Shown piece after piece: positions 22,492 to 34,374 of a stretch of DNA of 64,000 nt. The notes beneath the pieces are model-generated. The model was not told the origin of the DNA. It searched no databases and was given only the letters and a program-made list of their open reading frames with translations. How positions within the stretch are numbered: position 1 is the stretch's first letter; each line of letters starts with the position of its first letter. A program made the translations under genes and the position numbers. Source of the stretch: Limonium bicolor (taxonomy: Eukaryota > Streptophyta > Magnoliopsida > Caryophyllales > Plumbaginaceae); contig CM041782.1 of NCBI GenBank assembly GCA_023374045.1, positions 247,967,882 through 248,031,881 of the forward strand. Reading direction: 5' to 3'.

Positions 22492-23403
22492 AATCTTGGA
22501 CGCCAACTCAGTAGTCCCGCTCAGCGGGAACACATATACTCCCTCGTCATTTTTCTTCATGCGACCCAGCATAAATGTCTGCACCCTACTTGCATCGTCA
22601 ACATCATCAATAACTGACTGAGTGCCGTCTTCATTAGTTTTCGTCAGTAAGCCCTCGCTCTTCCACTTCTCCAACCGCCCCGTGTATCCAGCTCGCCCCA
22701 TGAAGTGCTTGTAGATATTCTTCGCCCGGTTACGTCTCGCTTGTTCTTGACGTAACTGTTACAAAATTTGTATATTTGTAAGTTATACATAATAAAAAAA
22801 TATTTGTTAAATTTTATTCCTTAAATAATTAAGAAAGAATAATTGTAAAAGTACCTTAAACTCTTCAGTCTGGCGATGGTCGTAGAATATCTTTCAGTCC
22901 TCCTCCGTGATCATACCATCATACACTACCCACGACGGTGACCTCTTGGAGCCCGGTTTGGTAATCCAACTATCTACCAACCGATGCTTGAACTATCGCA
23001 GTGATGTCGCTAGAAGTGATTCAATCTTCGTCCGAAGTTCATCCGCGACTTTGTACTTCTTCTGCACCATCTGCCACATGATGTCTTTGTTTGCCTTTTC
23101 TTGATCTTTCCAATCCTTATTAATCGAGCAATGGGATTTTACCATCAATCCCGAGTAGGAAGCAAACTGCTGCTTCGACCCACCACGATGTCGGAGGTAC
23201 TTGTCCCAGATCAAATCGATGGGAGAATTTTTCTTCTCCTTCAACCCACGGGTCGGTCCACGTCCCTTCCGAGGGTTCTACGAAGTAGATGCAGCTGGTG
23301 GTTCTTCAGTAGATGCAGCTGGTGGTTCTTCAGTAGGGACGTCATCGTCAATATCATCCAACCCCAACAGTAAGTCCTCTTCGACTCTATCGTCAGGATC
23401 CAT
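22492..23403 (-). pseudogene. Plant transposase (Ptta/En/Spm-like) relic, copy 2
   Basis: Exon 1 (22855-23403) and exon 2 (22492-22755) are separated by a 99-bp GT-AG intron. Exon 2 ends at a GTAAGT donor at 22491, and RT-1 is inserted 21 bp into the following intron. RT-3 is inserted about 100 bp upstream of the ATG. The three in-frame stops are the same as in copy 1 at 9161-9936, and only a few bases differ, for example Thr versus Met in GRAGY(T/M)GRLEK. This copy adds a C-terminal segment ending LSGTTELASK. The product would be a DNA-transposon-encoded protein; this copy is dead. Confidence 0.65.
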
Positions 23404-23502
23404 AATCTGAAAAATAATCAATAATTAACAAGGTTAATACGAACATCTACTGAATCAAATATTGAAACATGACAAAAATGAAATAATATAATATTGTCAA
23501 CC

Positions 23503-24433
23503 TGAAATACCCCGAACTTAAATATAGGGATTAAAATTAATCTAATACGTATTTAAGGGCCTAATGGTACCTAATTAATATTGGTAAGGAAAAATAAATT
23601 CAAAAGAAATAAAGAAACGCTTGAAAAGCGAAAAAACGCTAAATAAGCGTTAAATGACCATAGGAGGTACGAGACCTCGGTTAGCGTATTATATGAATTA
23701 TTAAGGCTTAATGATGCCTAAATAATACAAGGAAACAATTTCCAAAGAAAACGGATCCTTAAAATGGATTAAAAACACAAACAAATCATAAAGCGCGTTT
23801 TTCAAGAGAACCGGGAAAACGCGACTTTAAGCGGGTAAAATAGACTCGTAATAATTTTGGTCAACCAAATAGTCACTAATAAACTTTAGTGAAGGTCTAG
23901 AGCCAATAAAATCCAGAAAATGAGAAAATAGTAAAAACTGTCAAAAACGGGAAGTTGTGGGGTTAAAGTGTAAATAAAATGAATAAGTGTGTCCACTATT
24001 GAAAATAGAAATTAAAAATGTGAGTGTGTGCAGTGTGTGTGGCCGTGACTCCCTCACCCTCACTCTCTTAATTCTCCCTCATTAATAAAAAGGCAAAAGT
24101 AAACTAAAAGCAAAAGTAGCATGTTACTTTACTCACTCTCTCTCTCTTACTCTCTTATTTCCTCACAACCCTCACGTACAACCCCTCTCCCTCCTCTCTA
24201 TTTTTCTCTTCTTCCTCTGGTAGCTCCAGCGATGGCGATTTAGGAAGCCAAACAAAAAACTCCATCTTCTCCTCCATCTTTGACCACTCAAATCTCCTCC
24301 AAAAATCATAAAATTTGTACCGTTGGAATCCTCTTGTCAAGGAGAACATTCCCCTCTGTTCAAAAATCGAAAATACCCATTTTCATCTCCATGGGTATTC
24401 CTCATTTGAAGGTTTGAAACCACCATTGGAAGT
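23503..24433 (+). repeat. RT-3 5' LTR, first part (931 bp)
   Basis: It starts TGAAATACCCCGAAC and matches 60175-61106 almost exactly. RT-4 has inserted at its end; the uninterrupted target is visible in the 3' LTR at about 61102-61107. Continuation is at 35426-38614. The RT-3 5' LTR totals about 4120 bp without the insertion. Confidence 0.92.
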
Positions 24434-27400
24434 GAAATACCCCAAACCTAGTTATGTTGTTTAAACACCTAAATATGGTGTATTAAGACTAAAAAGAGTC
24501 TTAGAACATTGGTAAACAATTTAAACCATAAAGAACACAATTAAATACCTTAAGGTCAATAAGGGCTAAAATGTGCTCTAAGCTTGGAATAAGCTTGGGT
24601 AAGACCTAATGAACTTACCAAGACCTCATTTATATACTAATGAACATATTAAACCAATTACCACAGAAAACCAAGCTTGAAAACAAGTTAAAACACAAAA
24701 TGTGCTTTAAGAAGTCTTAAAGCACATTTTTGAAAAATTGTCTTGTAAATGAGTTTTGAGTGGCTAAATGTCCATCATTACTCTTAAATATATATGTGTA
24801 CTATATAGTATCACATTTGGATGTCTATATTCAATGGAAATCAAAAATTTCACTTTTATGCCTTGTTTTCATGAATAGTGATTTTAATAAGCTATTTTGT
24901 AACATATGTTGTATTAAGTAATTAAATGTTCAACAAAGACTAAAATACCCTCATATTACTATTGGGGGCCAGTTTTTAAGGTTGGTGACTCACCACCCTT
25001 GTTAGCTCATTAGTTAAATAAAGATGACAAGTTAAGTACTATTTACTTTACTTTATTAACAAATATCTTCAAAAGCAACTTACCTTCTTCATTTCTTTCA
25101 TTTCACACGGTTCCAAACTCCATCTCCTTCCTTCTTGCTGATCTCTCACGGTAATATTCACCACCACCATTAAAACTCTAGCTTTGACCCCTTGTAAAAT
25201 CTAGCTCACTTGTCCAAATAAAAAACAAACACCACCATCTTCTTCCTCTCATCAAGCTCTTCATTTCTATCTTCTCAAAACTTTAAGAGCCCCATTTTGG
25301 TGCCATGGAGTTCCACAATTGAAGGAGCTTGAGCTTGTCTTTCTACATATTATTACTCTCCTTTGCTTCTTGGTAAGGAATCTCAAATAAAAACTTCATT
25401 TCCTTCATGTTTTTGTTGTGACCGAAAATACCCATTAAAGGTGCTCTTTATATGGATTTGTTTTAGCTTCATTCCAACCTTTCAAGGACTAGGTGGAGTC
25501 TTCTCTTCATAGATATCCAAACTCTCTTCAAACACCAAGGTAAAACAACTACATTAATATTTTAGAAATAATGTAAAACTAGGGTTTACAATGAGTTTAA
25601 GCTTGGAGCTTGTATACTCATTTCAATGCTTGTATATTGTTTAGAACTTGACAAGGAATCAGATACCTTACCGGTTTTATAAGGGAACAAGAAAGAAGTT
25701 GTTTGGAAAAGAGGTAAATATACTAACCTAATGTTGTTTTAATGCCTTAGGAGAAATGAGCTCATAATGCTTGTTAAAACTACCTAAAGAGCAAAAGGTG
25801 AATGACCTAGTAAATGTTCTCAAGGAGACTAGTAAAAGAACATATGTCTTGTTGTATGTATTTGCAGGTCGAAGGCATATATATTGTGGAAATTCAGTGT
25901 TTATGATTTAAGCACTTTAAGGGCCTAAGAGCCATGCATTTTAAGGGCCTAAGTGCCATGCAATTTAAGTTATGCATTATATTTTAATGTAGTGAGATTT
26001 GAGTGAAGTTTTGTGAATGAGAGTGTTCTTGGTGTTCTTAGTGTTCTTGGGTGTTTAATGGTGAAAACAATGTGCTTTGGTGTAACAAAATGCTAGGAGA
26101 ACCTATGTCGAAATTTAGGAAATGCATAAGGAGTTCAAGATGTTTTAAAGGAATTTTGATGAGCTAGGAAGTGTTCTAGAGTGTAAAAAGGACTTAGGCA
26201 TTATCTTGAGGTTTTAGTATGTACCAAAGTCATTTTGGACTTAGGTAAAGACTTAGGCAAACTTTGGTAAAATAAGGAGAAAGTGTAAGCTTAGAAAAAG
26301 GGATTTCAAGGATGACATAAGGAGTTTTAGTTGTAAGAAATGACGTTTAGGTAATAATGTTGTGTGGAAGAAATGTCTTAGTATAATGATTAGAATAGGC
26401 AAGGAATACCACTTAGAAACCTAAGGAGAAGATACTATAAGTGTTGGAGGCTTTGGAGAAATTTGGTTAAGTGTTTAAAGGCTTCGAATTTGAGTATTAT
26501 GCCTTGTCCGAACTTCCGTCCGGATATGGAAGTTCGGACAGGCTCTGTTGGGTAAAAGGATTCTCACTCGCGAACAGTGTCCGAACTTGGGAAGTCCGGA
26601 CACTAGTTCGGACGTACCCATTCTTCCTTAGGATTATCCTCGAACTGTGTCCGAACTTGGGAAGTCCGGACACATGTTCGGACACAAGGATTTCTGTCTA
26701 GAATTTTTCTCGACTCACGTCCGAACTTCCGAAGTCCGGACATAAGTTGGGACGTGTGTCTGTTTTCTGTCTAAAGTCACGGCTTGCGTCCGAACTTGGA
26801 GGTTCGGACACAAGTTCGGACGGGCCACTGTATGGACCAAAAAATTGTTGTTTTAAGTTGGGAATGATGTCAAAAAATGGTAATTAACTAGTAAAGATGG
26901 TGAGAGGTTAATTAAGACATGTTAGGAGTGTTATAATGGTAATTAAAATGGTGAAGAGTTATAACAAGTGTGAAAATAAAAAAAAATAGATATGTAAAGT
27001 AACAAGTTAACAATGGATTAGTGCGTTAATTAACCGACGTTACTAATGTGTTTAGGATTCTCTCAAGGTGGAAACGAATCAAGGCAAGGACCAAGGTATG
27101 GTTTTCTTGCAGTCTGTTGCCTACCGGTTTACACCGGCTTGTGTGTTGTTTGTTTTTTTGTGTGTTTATGACTTTGTAAGATTAAACCATGTAAAGAGTT
27201 CACAGTTGTAAATATTATTATGTTGAAAGTATGACTCTCTCTTCCCTTGTGTGTGTCTAACAAGACTTGACCTATTACTATGATTTGTGTATTGAGTTCA
27301 ATAATGAACTGCTGACAAGTGCTAACGGGGGAAGTGAGGAGTCCGGTCTGTTCCGGCCACGCGTGTGAGTATGGGAGTCGATGTCATAACCGGTTCGATT

Positions 27401-28132
27401 CTCTTTGTATGTTATGGTTGTTTTCCAATTTGGTTTCCAACCTTCCCTTTAGCTTAACCAAGGCTATTTTACTGACTCACGTCGGGCCACAGGGGCATAC
27501 TATGTGTTATTTCGGTGGGCATGGATCACTATATCCGAGGCACCTTGTGTTAAGTTATCCGTCAATCTAACAGGACGGTAACGAGTTATGTAACGAGCTT
27601 AGCATGAGCATGGCAACATTCTCTAGGCTCTCAATGGGGACTAACTTTGTTGGTTCTCTTCCTAAAAGGAATTGTTCTTGTGTGATGTGTGTGATGTTGT
27701 GTAAAATACCCATGTTATGATATATATGTATAAGTTGTGTGTTTTAAAATGAATGCCATGTCATCATGACAAATAGTTTGCGCGCATCCCGGTAGCCGAT
27801 GGGCTGCGCGTTAACCATACCAGCCAAGGGTTGCTGACCCCCTCGGGGGATCCATATTTCTTATGCTGCAGGATGAGGATCAAAGAAGCGGAGTGGCTTT
27901 AGATCCTAGGATGCAGGTTTACCTTTGATTACTTTTGGATGTTGGCCCGGGATGCGCCTGTGCTCCCGTGGCGGTATATATTTGGTTATGAACGGGTTAC
28001 AGTGATGTTTAACAGTGAAGGATGTATGTAAACACTCGGTATTGTTGGTTATGTATATATATGGTTATTAGTTCTATGCTCGGGAGTCTGATCATCAGAC
28101 CGGTACACTTGTATTTATTCAGCCTTGTTCAG
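24434..28132 (+). repeat. RT-4 5' LTR, lacking about its last 95 bp
   Basis: It matches the 3' LTR at 31676 onward, including the hairpin array and CACGCGTG at 27358-27365. It keeps a 50-58 bp segment near 28076-28125, with a GTCTGAT/ATCAGAC hairpin, that the 3' LTR has lost. RT-2 also has this segment, so it is ancestral. The LTR breaks off after GCCTTGTT, before the TGTTACA end. Positions 26893-27100 give the normal sequence of the tract that is A-to-C changed in the 3' LTR. Confidence 0.9.
26505..26822 (+). repeat. Array of five LTR hairpins, period about 71 bp
   Basis: Units start at about 26505, 26577, 26647, 26718 and 26787, spaced 72, 70, 71 and 69 bp. Left arms read GTCCGAACTT and outer right arms AAGTTCGGAC; most have an extra AAGTCCGGAC inside. 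The pattern repeats in the 3' LTR. Confidence 0.92.
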
Positions 28133-28144
28133 CAGGTACAGCCA

Positions 28145-28206
28145 AGGTCTCGTAGGTGGTCTCCAGCTCGGAGATGTACGCCTCCAGCTTGCGAGGGTCG
28201 GTCTCC
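28145..28206 (-). pseudogene. Inverted gag fragment in RT-4
   Basis: On the minus strand about 20 codons read [16 protein letters not shown], matching the RT-1 Gag segment [16 protein letters not shown]. In RT-4 this fragment lies antisense to pol and is fused directly to it at about 28207, with the truncated 5' LTR on the other side. It is the only gag sequence left in the element. Confidence 0.8.
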
Positions 28207-31200
28207 CCATCGAAAGAGCGGATCAGGTGTACCCGCTACCACCGAGGTGCTGTTGTACGAATCAGAGATGAAGAGTTTCCGATCGACTTGATAGAGTTCG
28301 ACGGACTTGGTTTTGATGTGATTGTCGGGATGAACTGGTTGGAGCGGTACAAGGGCAGAATCCTATGTGCCGAGCATCGACTACTTCTTCGGAGTCCATC
28401 TGGGGTTACCATATCTTACCGCCAGAGGCCCAGGGAGCCTTCGACTCAGATCATCACCGCCATGGCTATGTGTCGTGAGCTACGACGAGGGAGTGATGTA
28501 TACCTCTGCTATGTCCAGGACATAGAGAGAGATCCAGAGTTTAGTCCTGATGTGCCGGTAGTGTCGGAGTTTCCTGATGTATTTCCTAAGGAACTGCCGG
28601 GCATGCCGCCAGCACGAGAGGTTGAGTTTGAGATTGACTTAGTTCCGGGCACCGGACCCATTGCGAAGGCACCTTATCGTATGGCTCCAGCAGAGATGAC
28701 AGAGCTCAAGGAGCAGCTGAGAGACCTACTCGACAAGGGCTTTATCCGCCCTAGTGTTTCACCATGGGGAGCGCCGGTCCTCTTCGTGAAGAAGAAGGAC
28801 GGTAGCCTCCGCCTGTGTATTGATTATCGGGAGCTGAATGCTGTTACGGTGAAAAACCGTTACCCTTTACCATGCATCGACGATCTATTTGATCAGCTGA
28901 GGGGAGCATCAGTATTCTCCAAGATAGACCTACGTTCCGGATACAACCAGATTGCCATCCGTGACAGTGATATCGAAAAGACAGCATTCAGAACTAGGTA
29001 TGGGCATTATGAGTTCACAGTTATGCCATTTGGCTTATCAAATGCACCAGCAAAGTTCATGGATTTAATGAACCGTTTGTTCCAAGATCAGTTGGACAAA
29101 TCAGTGGTAGTCTTCATCGATGACATACTTGTGTATTCGAAATCGAGAGGTGAGCATGAAAGCCACCTGAGAGATGTGTTGCAAACATTGAGGAAAAACC
29201 AGTTGTATGCGAAATTTTCAAAGTGTGAATTTTGGTTGAACCAAGTATCCTTTCTTGGACATGTGATTTCTGAGGCCGGGATCGCTGTTGATCCGGCAAA
29301 GATAGATGCAATGCGCACCTGGCCTAGGCCGAAGACAGTTACCGATATCAGGAGCTTCCTCGGTCTGGCAGGTTATTATAGGAGGTTTGTGAAGGACTTC
29401 TCTAGTGTCTCGAAGCCGATGACTTCCTTGATGAAAAAGGATGCACCATTCGAGTGGACAGTCGACTGTGAGAGTTCTTTTAAGAGTCTTGAGGATGCTC
29501 TGACATCTACACCGGTTCTGACACTACTAGACGGTCCAGATGGTTTTGAGGTCTATTGCGACGCATCAGGCAGGGGTATGGGTTGTGTGTTGATGCAACA
29601 CGGGAAGGTCGTAGCTTACGCCTCCCGACAGCTGAAGAAGCATGAAGAGAACTACCCTACCCACGAATTAGAATTGGGGGCCATTGTCTTCGCATTGAAG
29701 ATATGGCAACATTATTTGTATGGGGTAAGTGTGACAATCTATTCTGACCACAAAAGCTTAAAGTACTTGTTCACTCAGAAGGAGTTGAACATGAGGCAAA
29801 GAAGGTGGGTTGAATTTCTAAATGACTACGACATTAATCTGCAATATAAAGAGGGTAAGGCAAAGTTGGTAGCTGACGCATTGAGTCGCCGAGCACACTC
29901 TCTCCATTCGCTAGTCTATCATACTGGCTTGGTTGAAGAGGTGCGGAGTGCTCAGATGATGGATCAGTACATGACGGAGATTAGACAGAAGCTTATTGAT
30001 GGCACATTCGAGGGTCAGAAGTACGACTTCAGGCTCCACGATGATGACCTGATTAGGCTTAATGGCCGACTGTGTATACCTAGGGGTAGCACTGAGTTGA
30101 AGGAGCGCATATTGAGTGAATCCCAATGTTCTACTACTTCGATTCACCCCGGAGCTTCAAAGATGTATAAAGGTATGAAAAGATATTTTTGGTGGACTGG
30201 AATGAAAAAGGATGTGAATGACTATGTGTTGAGGTGTCTCACTTGTCAGAAGGTCAAGTTTGAGCACCGACGGCCTGGTGGTATGGTACAACCAATGCCA
30301 GTGCCTGAGTGGAAGTTCCATGACATTTCCATGGACTTCGTAGTAGGGCTTCCGCCTGCAAGGGGAGGTCTGAATATGATTTGGGTTGTTATTGACCGAC
30401 TGACCAAGGTGGCCCGATTCATTCCGATGAAGGACACCTGGAAAGTGGCAAAACTGGCAGAACTCTCTGATAGAGAAATTGTAAGACATCATGGTGTACC
30501 GAAAACGATTGTATCTGACAGAGATACCAGGTTCTTATCCAGATATTGGAAGTCTACACGAGAAGCATTGGGTACCGAACTGAAATTGGGTACAGCGTTT
30601 CACCCACAGACCGATGGTCAGAGTGAGCGCACCATTCTGACACTTGAGGATATGCTACGTGCATGTGCACTTGACTTTCAGACCAGCTGGATTGACAAGT
30701 TACATCTGATCGAGTTTAGCTACAACAACAGTTACCATGCTTCGATCAAGATGTCTCCCTTCCAGGCCTTGTACGGTAGACCATGCCGCACGCCATTATG
30801 CTGGGATGAGTCGAGTGAGACGGTCATTATAGGACCAGAGTATCTTGAACAAGTTCAGGCAGAAGTTCGCCAGATCCGGGCTAACATGAAGGCAGCTCAG
30901 GATAGACAGAAGTCGTACGCAGATGTGCACCGACGCGACCTGGAGTTTGCCATGGGCGATCAGGTATTTTTGAGAGTATCCCCCATGAAGGGAGTATTTC
31001 GTTTTGGCCAGAAAGGCAAGTTGAGCCCAAAATATGTGGGGCCTTATGTTGTGACGGAGCGGATCGGCCCGGTAGCTTATAGACTTGATTTACCCGCCGA
31101 GCCGGGCAAGGTACATGATGTATTTCATGTGTCCCAGTTGAAGAAATATATGTCTCATCCGTCTCATGTACTTCAGCCTGAGAGGCTAACCTTAGAGCCG

Positions 31201-31374
31201 ACAATGCGATCAGTGGAGACTCCGGTACGGATTCTGGATACTAAGACTCGAGACACTCGCCATAAGTCTGTGAGACTGGTGAAAGTTCTTTGGTCTAACC
31301 AGGACGTTGAGGAGGCCACTTGGGATCTGGAAGACAAGATGAAGGCGAAGTACCCGTCATTGTTTACTTCTTAG
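28156..31374 (+). CDS. pol: RT-4 pol polyprotein, open for 1072 codons
   Basis: The ORF begins with 17 residues from antisense gag; true pol starts near residue 18, after the protease active site, which is missing. The end of the protease is seen at [13 protein letters not shown] (about residue 51). Reverse transcriptase has Asp258 (SKIDLRSGY) and Asp322-Asp323 ([11 protein letters not shown]). RNase H has Asp469, Glu506 and Asp531. Integrase has an HHCC finger (first His 664, Cys694, Cys697) and catalytic Asp727, Asp788 and Glu824, a DX60DX35E spacing. GPY follows at 962, and a chromodomain-like tail fills about 1020-1068 ([17 protein letters not shown]). These enzymes copy and insert the element. 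No stop or frameshift is seen. Because gag is lost, use of the first ATG is doubtful. A Tekay/Del-type chromovirus is the best fit. Confidence 0.93.
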   Translation: MVSSSEMYASSLRGSVSPSKERIRCTRYHRGAVVRIRDEEFPIDLIEFDGLGFDVIVGMNWLERYKGRILCAEHRLLLRSPSGVTISYRQRPREPSTQIITAMAMCRELRRGSDVYLCYVQDIERDPEFSPDVPVVSEFPDVFPKELPGMPPAREVEFEIDLVPGTGPIAKAPYRMAPAEMTELKEQLRDLLDKGFIRPSVSPWGAPVLFVKKKDGSLRLCIDYRELNAVTVKNRYPLPCIDDLFDQLRGASVFSKIDLRSGYNQIAIRDSDIEKTAFRTRYGHYEFTVMPFGLSNAPAKFMDLMNRLFQDQLDKSVVVFIDDILVYSKSRGEHESHLRDVLQTLRKNQLYAKFSKCEFWLNQVSFLGHVISEAGIAVDPAKIDAMRTWPRPKTVTDIRSFLGLAGYYRRFVKDFSSVSKPMTSLMKKDAPFEWTVDCESSFKSLEDALTSTPVLTLLDGPDGFEVYCDASGRGMGCVLMQHGKVVAYASRQLKKHEENYPTHELELGAIVFALKIWQHYLYGVSVTIYSDHKSLKYLFTQKELNMRQRRWVEFLNDYDINLQYKEGKAKLVADALSRRAHSLHSLVYHTGLVEEVRSAQMMDQYMTEIRQKLIDGTFEGQKYDFRLHDDDLIRLNGRLCIPRGSTELKERILSESQCSTTSIHPGASKMYKGMKRYFWWTGMKKDVNDYVLRCLTCQKVKFEHRRPGGMVQPMPVPEWKFHDISMDFVVGLPPARGGLNMIWVVIDRLTKVARFIPMKDTWKVAKLAELSDREIVRHHGVPKTIVSDRDTRFLSRYWKSTREALGTELKLGTAFHPQTDGQSERTILTLEDMLRACALDFQTSWIDKLHLIEFSYNNSYHASIKMSPFQALYGRPCRTPLCWDESSETVIIGPEYLEQVQAEVRQIRANMKAAQDRQKSYADVHRRDLEFAMGDQVFLRVSPMKGVFRFGQKGKLSPKYVGPYVVTERIGPVAYRLDLPAEPGKVHDVFHVSQLKKYMSHPSHVLQPERLTLEPTMRSVETPVRILDTKTRDTRHKSVRLVKVLWSNQDVEEATWDLEDKMKAKYPSLFTS

Positions 31375-31388
31375 TGTTTGTATGTATA

Positions 31389-31423
31389 GGGTACGGGGCG
31401 TACCCCTATTTAAGGGGGGTAGA
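31389..31423 (+). promoter_or_regulatory. RT-4 upstream hairpin and polypurine-tract-like motif
   Basis: GGGTACG, GGG, CGTACCC (31389-31405) forms a 7-bp stem, followed by ATTTAAGGGGGGTAGA (31408-31423). It starts 15 bp after the pol stop and ends 253 bp before the LTR. Confidence 0.7.
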
Positions 31424-31638
31424 GCCGTTTCGGTTATGTGTATGACATGTATTTGGATACATTGTCTGTGTTGTGTTGTTATGTTGTTAATGTTACAGAC
31501 CGTTAAGTCTGAACGATGTTGTGATGTTTTGTTGTTTGGACCATGTGTCCGATGTGATGTAAAGATGTTGTTAATGTGATATGGAAGTGTTGTTGATAAG
31601 TGTTCTCATGTTCTAATATTTAGGATATGTGGAAGTAT

Positions 31639-31675
31639 GAACTTTGGGGACAAAGTTCTTTTAAGGGGGGTAGAT
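31639..31675 (+). promoter_or_regulatory. RT-4 3' polypurine tract with hairpin
   Basis: GAACTTTG, GGGA, CAAAGTTC (31639-31658) forms an 8-bp stem, followed by TTTTAAGGGGGGTAGAT to the LTR at 31676. Compared with RT-2, one C-G pair of the stem is T-A, so pairing is preserved. Confidence 0.85.
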
Positions 31676-33750
31676 TGAAATACCCCAAACCTAGTTATGT
31701 TGTTTAAACACCTAAATATGGTGTATTAAGACTAAAAAGAGTCTTAGAAACATTGGTAAACAATTTAAACCATAAAGAACACAATTAAATACCTTATGGT
31801 CAATAAGGGCTAAAATGTGCTCTAAGCTTGGAATAAGCTTGGGTAAGACCTAATGAACTTACCAAGACCTCATTTATATACTAATGAACATATTAAACCA
31901 ATTACCAAAGAAAACCAAGCTTGAAAACAAGTTAAAACACAAAATGTGCTTTAAGAAGTCTTAAAGCACATTTTTGAAAAATTGTCTTGTAAATGAGTTT
32001 TGAGTGGCTAAATGTCCATCTTTACTCTTAAATATATATGTGTACTATATAGTATCACATTTGGATGTCTATATCAATGGGAAATCAAAAATTTCACTTC
32101 TATGTGCCTTGTTTTCATGAATAGTGATTTTAATAAGCTATTTTGTAACATATGTTGTATTAAGTAATTAAATGTTCAACAAAGACTAAAATACCCTCAT
32201 ATTACTATTGGGGGCCGGTTTTTAAGGTTGGTGACTCACCACCCTTGTTAGCTCATTAGTTAAATAAAGATGACAAGTTAAGTACTATTTACTTTACTTT
32301 ATTAACAAATATCTTCAAAAGCAACTTACCTTCTTCATTTCTTTCATTTCACACGGTTCCAAACTCCATCTCCTTCCTTCTTGCTGCTCTCTCACGGTAA
32401 TATTCACCACCACCATTAAAACTCTAGCTTTGACCCCTTGTAAAATCTAGCTCACTTGTCCAAATCAAAAACAAACACCACCATCTTCTTCCTCCCATCA
32501 AGCTCTTCATTTCTATCTTCTCAAAATTTCAAGAGCCCCATTTCGGTGCCATGGAGTTCCACCATTGAAGGAGCTTGAGCTTGTCTTTCTACATATTATT
32601 ACTCTCCTTTGCTTCTAGGTAAGTAATCTCAAATAAAAACTTCATTTCCTTCATGTTTTTGTTGTGACCGAAAATACCCATTGAAGGTGCTCTTTATATG
32701 GCTTTGTTTTAGCTTCATTCCAACCTTTCAAGGACTAGGTGGAGTCCTCTCTTCATAGATATCCAATCACTCTTCAAAGACCAAGGTAAAACAACTACAT
32801 TAATATTTTAGAAATAATGTAAAACCAGGGTTTACAATGAGTTTAAGCTTGGAGCTTGTATACTCATTTCAATGCTTGTATATTGTTTAGAACTTGACAA
32901 GGAATCAGATACCTTACCGGTTTTATAAGGAAACAAGAAAGAAGTTGTTTGGAGAAGAGGTAAATATACTAACCTAATGTTGTTTTAATGACTTAGGAGA
33001 AATGAGCTCATAATGCTTGTTAAAACTACCTAAAGAGCAAAAGGTGAATGACCTAGTAAATGTTCACAAGGAGACTAGTAAAAGAACATATGTCTTGTTG
33101 TATGTATTTGCAGGTCGAAGGCATATATATTGTGGAAATTCAGTGTTTATGATTTAAGCACTTTAAGGGCCTAAAAGCCATGCATTTTAAGGGCCTAAGT
33201 GCCATGCAATTTAAGTTATGCATTATATTTTAACGTAGTGAGATTTGAGTGAAGTTTTGTGTATGAGAGTGTTCTTGGTGTTCTTAGTGTTCTTGGGTGT
33301 TTAATGGTGAAAACAATGTGCTTTGGTGTAAAAAAATGCTAGGAGAACCTATGTCGAAATTTAGGAAATGCATAAGGAGTTCAAGATGTTTTAAAGGAAT
33401 TTTGATGAGCTAGGAAGTGTTCTAGAGTGTAATAAGGACTTAGGCATTATCTTGAGGTTTTAGTATGTACCAAAGTCATTTTGGACTTAGGTAAAGACTT
33501 AGGCAAACTTTGGTAAAATAAGGAGAAAGTGTAAGCTTAGAAAAAGGGATTTCAAGGATGACATAAGGAGTTTTAGTTGTAAGAAATGATGTTTAGGTAA
33601 TAATGTTGTGTGGAAGAAATGTCTTAGTATAATGATTAGAATAGGCAAGGAATACCACTTAGAAACCTAAGGAGAAGATACTATAAGTGTTGGAGGCTTT
33701 AGAGAAATTTGGTTAAGTGTTTAAAGGCTTAGAATTTGAGTATTATGCCT

Positions 33751-34068
33751 TGTCCGAACTTCCGTCCGGATATAGAAGTTCGGACAGGCTCTGTTGGGTA
33801 AAAGGATTCTCACTCGCGAACAGTGTCCGAACTTGGGAAGTCCGGACACTAGTTCGGACGTACCCATTCTTCCTTAGGATTATCCTCGAACTGTGTCCGA
33901 ACTTGGGAAGTCCGGACACATGTTCGGACGCAAGGATTTCTGTCTAGAATTTTTCTCGACTCACGTCCGAACTTCCGAAGTCCGGACATAAGTTGGGACG
34001 TGTGTCTGTTTTCTGTCTAAAGTCACGGCTTGCGTCCGAACTTGAGAGGTTCGGACACAAGTTCGGAC
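33751..34068 (+). repeat. Array of five LTR hairpins in RT-4 3' LTR
   Basis: Same five units as 26505-26822, with 70-72 bp spacing and arms GTCCGAACTT and AAGTTCGGAC. It ends about 80 bp before the A-to-C tract. Confidence 0.92.
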
Positions 34069-34146
34069 GAGCCACTGTATGGACCAAAAAATTGTTGTTT
34101 TAAGTTGGGAATGATGTCTAAAAATGGTAATTAACTAGTAAGATGG

Positions 34147-34374
34147 TGCGCGGTTCCTTCCCCCTGTTCGGCGTGTTCTCCTGGTCCTCCCCTGGTGCCG
34201 TTCTCCCCGTGTGCCCCTCACGCCCCTCGCTCTGTGCCGTCACCCGTCCCCCTGATTCGTGCGTTCCTTCCCGACGTTCCTCCTGGGTTTCGGCTTCTCT
34301 CCAGGTGGCCCCAGCCTCGCGGCACGGCCCCGGTCCGGTTTTCTTGCAGTCTGTTGTCTCCCGGTTTCCACCGG
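34147..34374. other. Tract with near-complete A-to-C replacement
   Basis: Aligned with 26895-27136 of the 5' LTR, almost every A is C while C, G and T are unchanged. For example GAGAGGTTAATTAAG corresponds to GCGCGGTTCCTTCCC, and GTGCGTTAATTAACCGACG to GTGCGTTCCTTCCCGACG. Only about six A remain, and short A runs are shortened. The result is a GC-rich island with spurious ORFs. An error in sequencing or gap filling is the first explanation to exclude. Confidence 0.9.
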
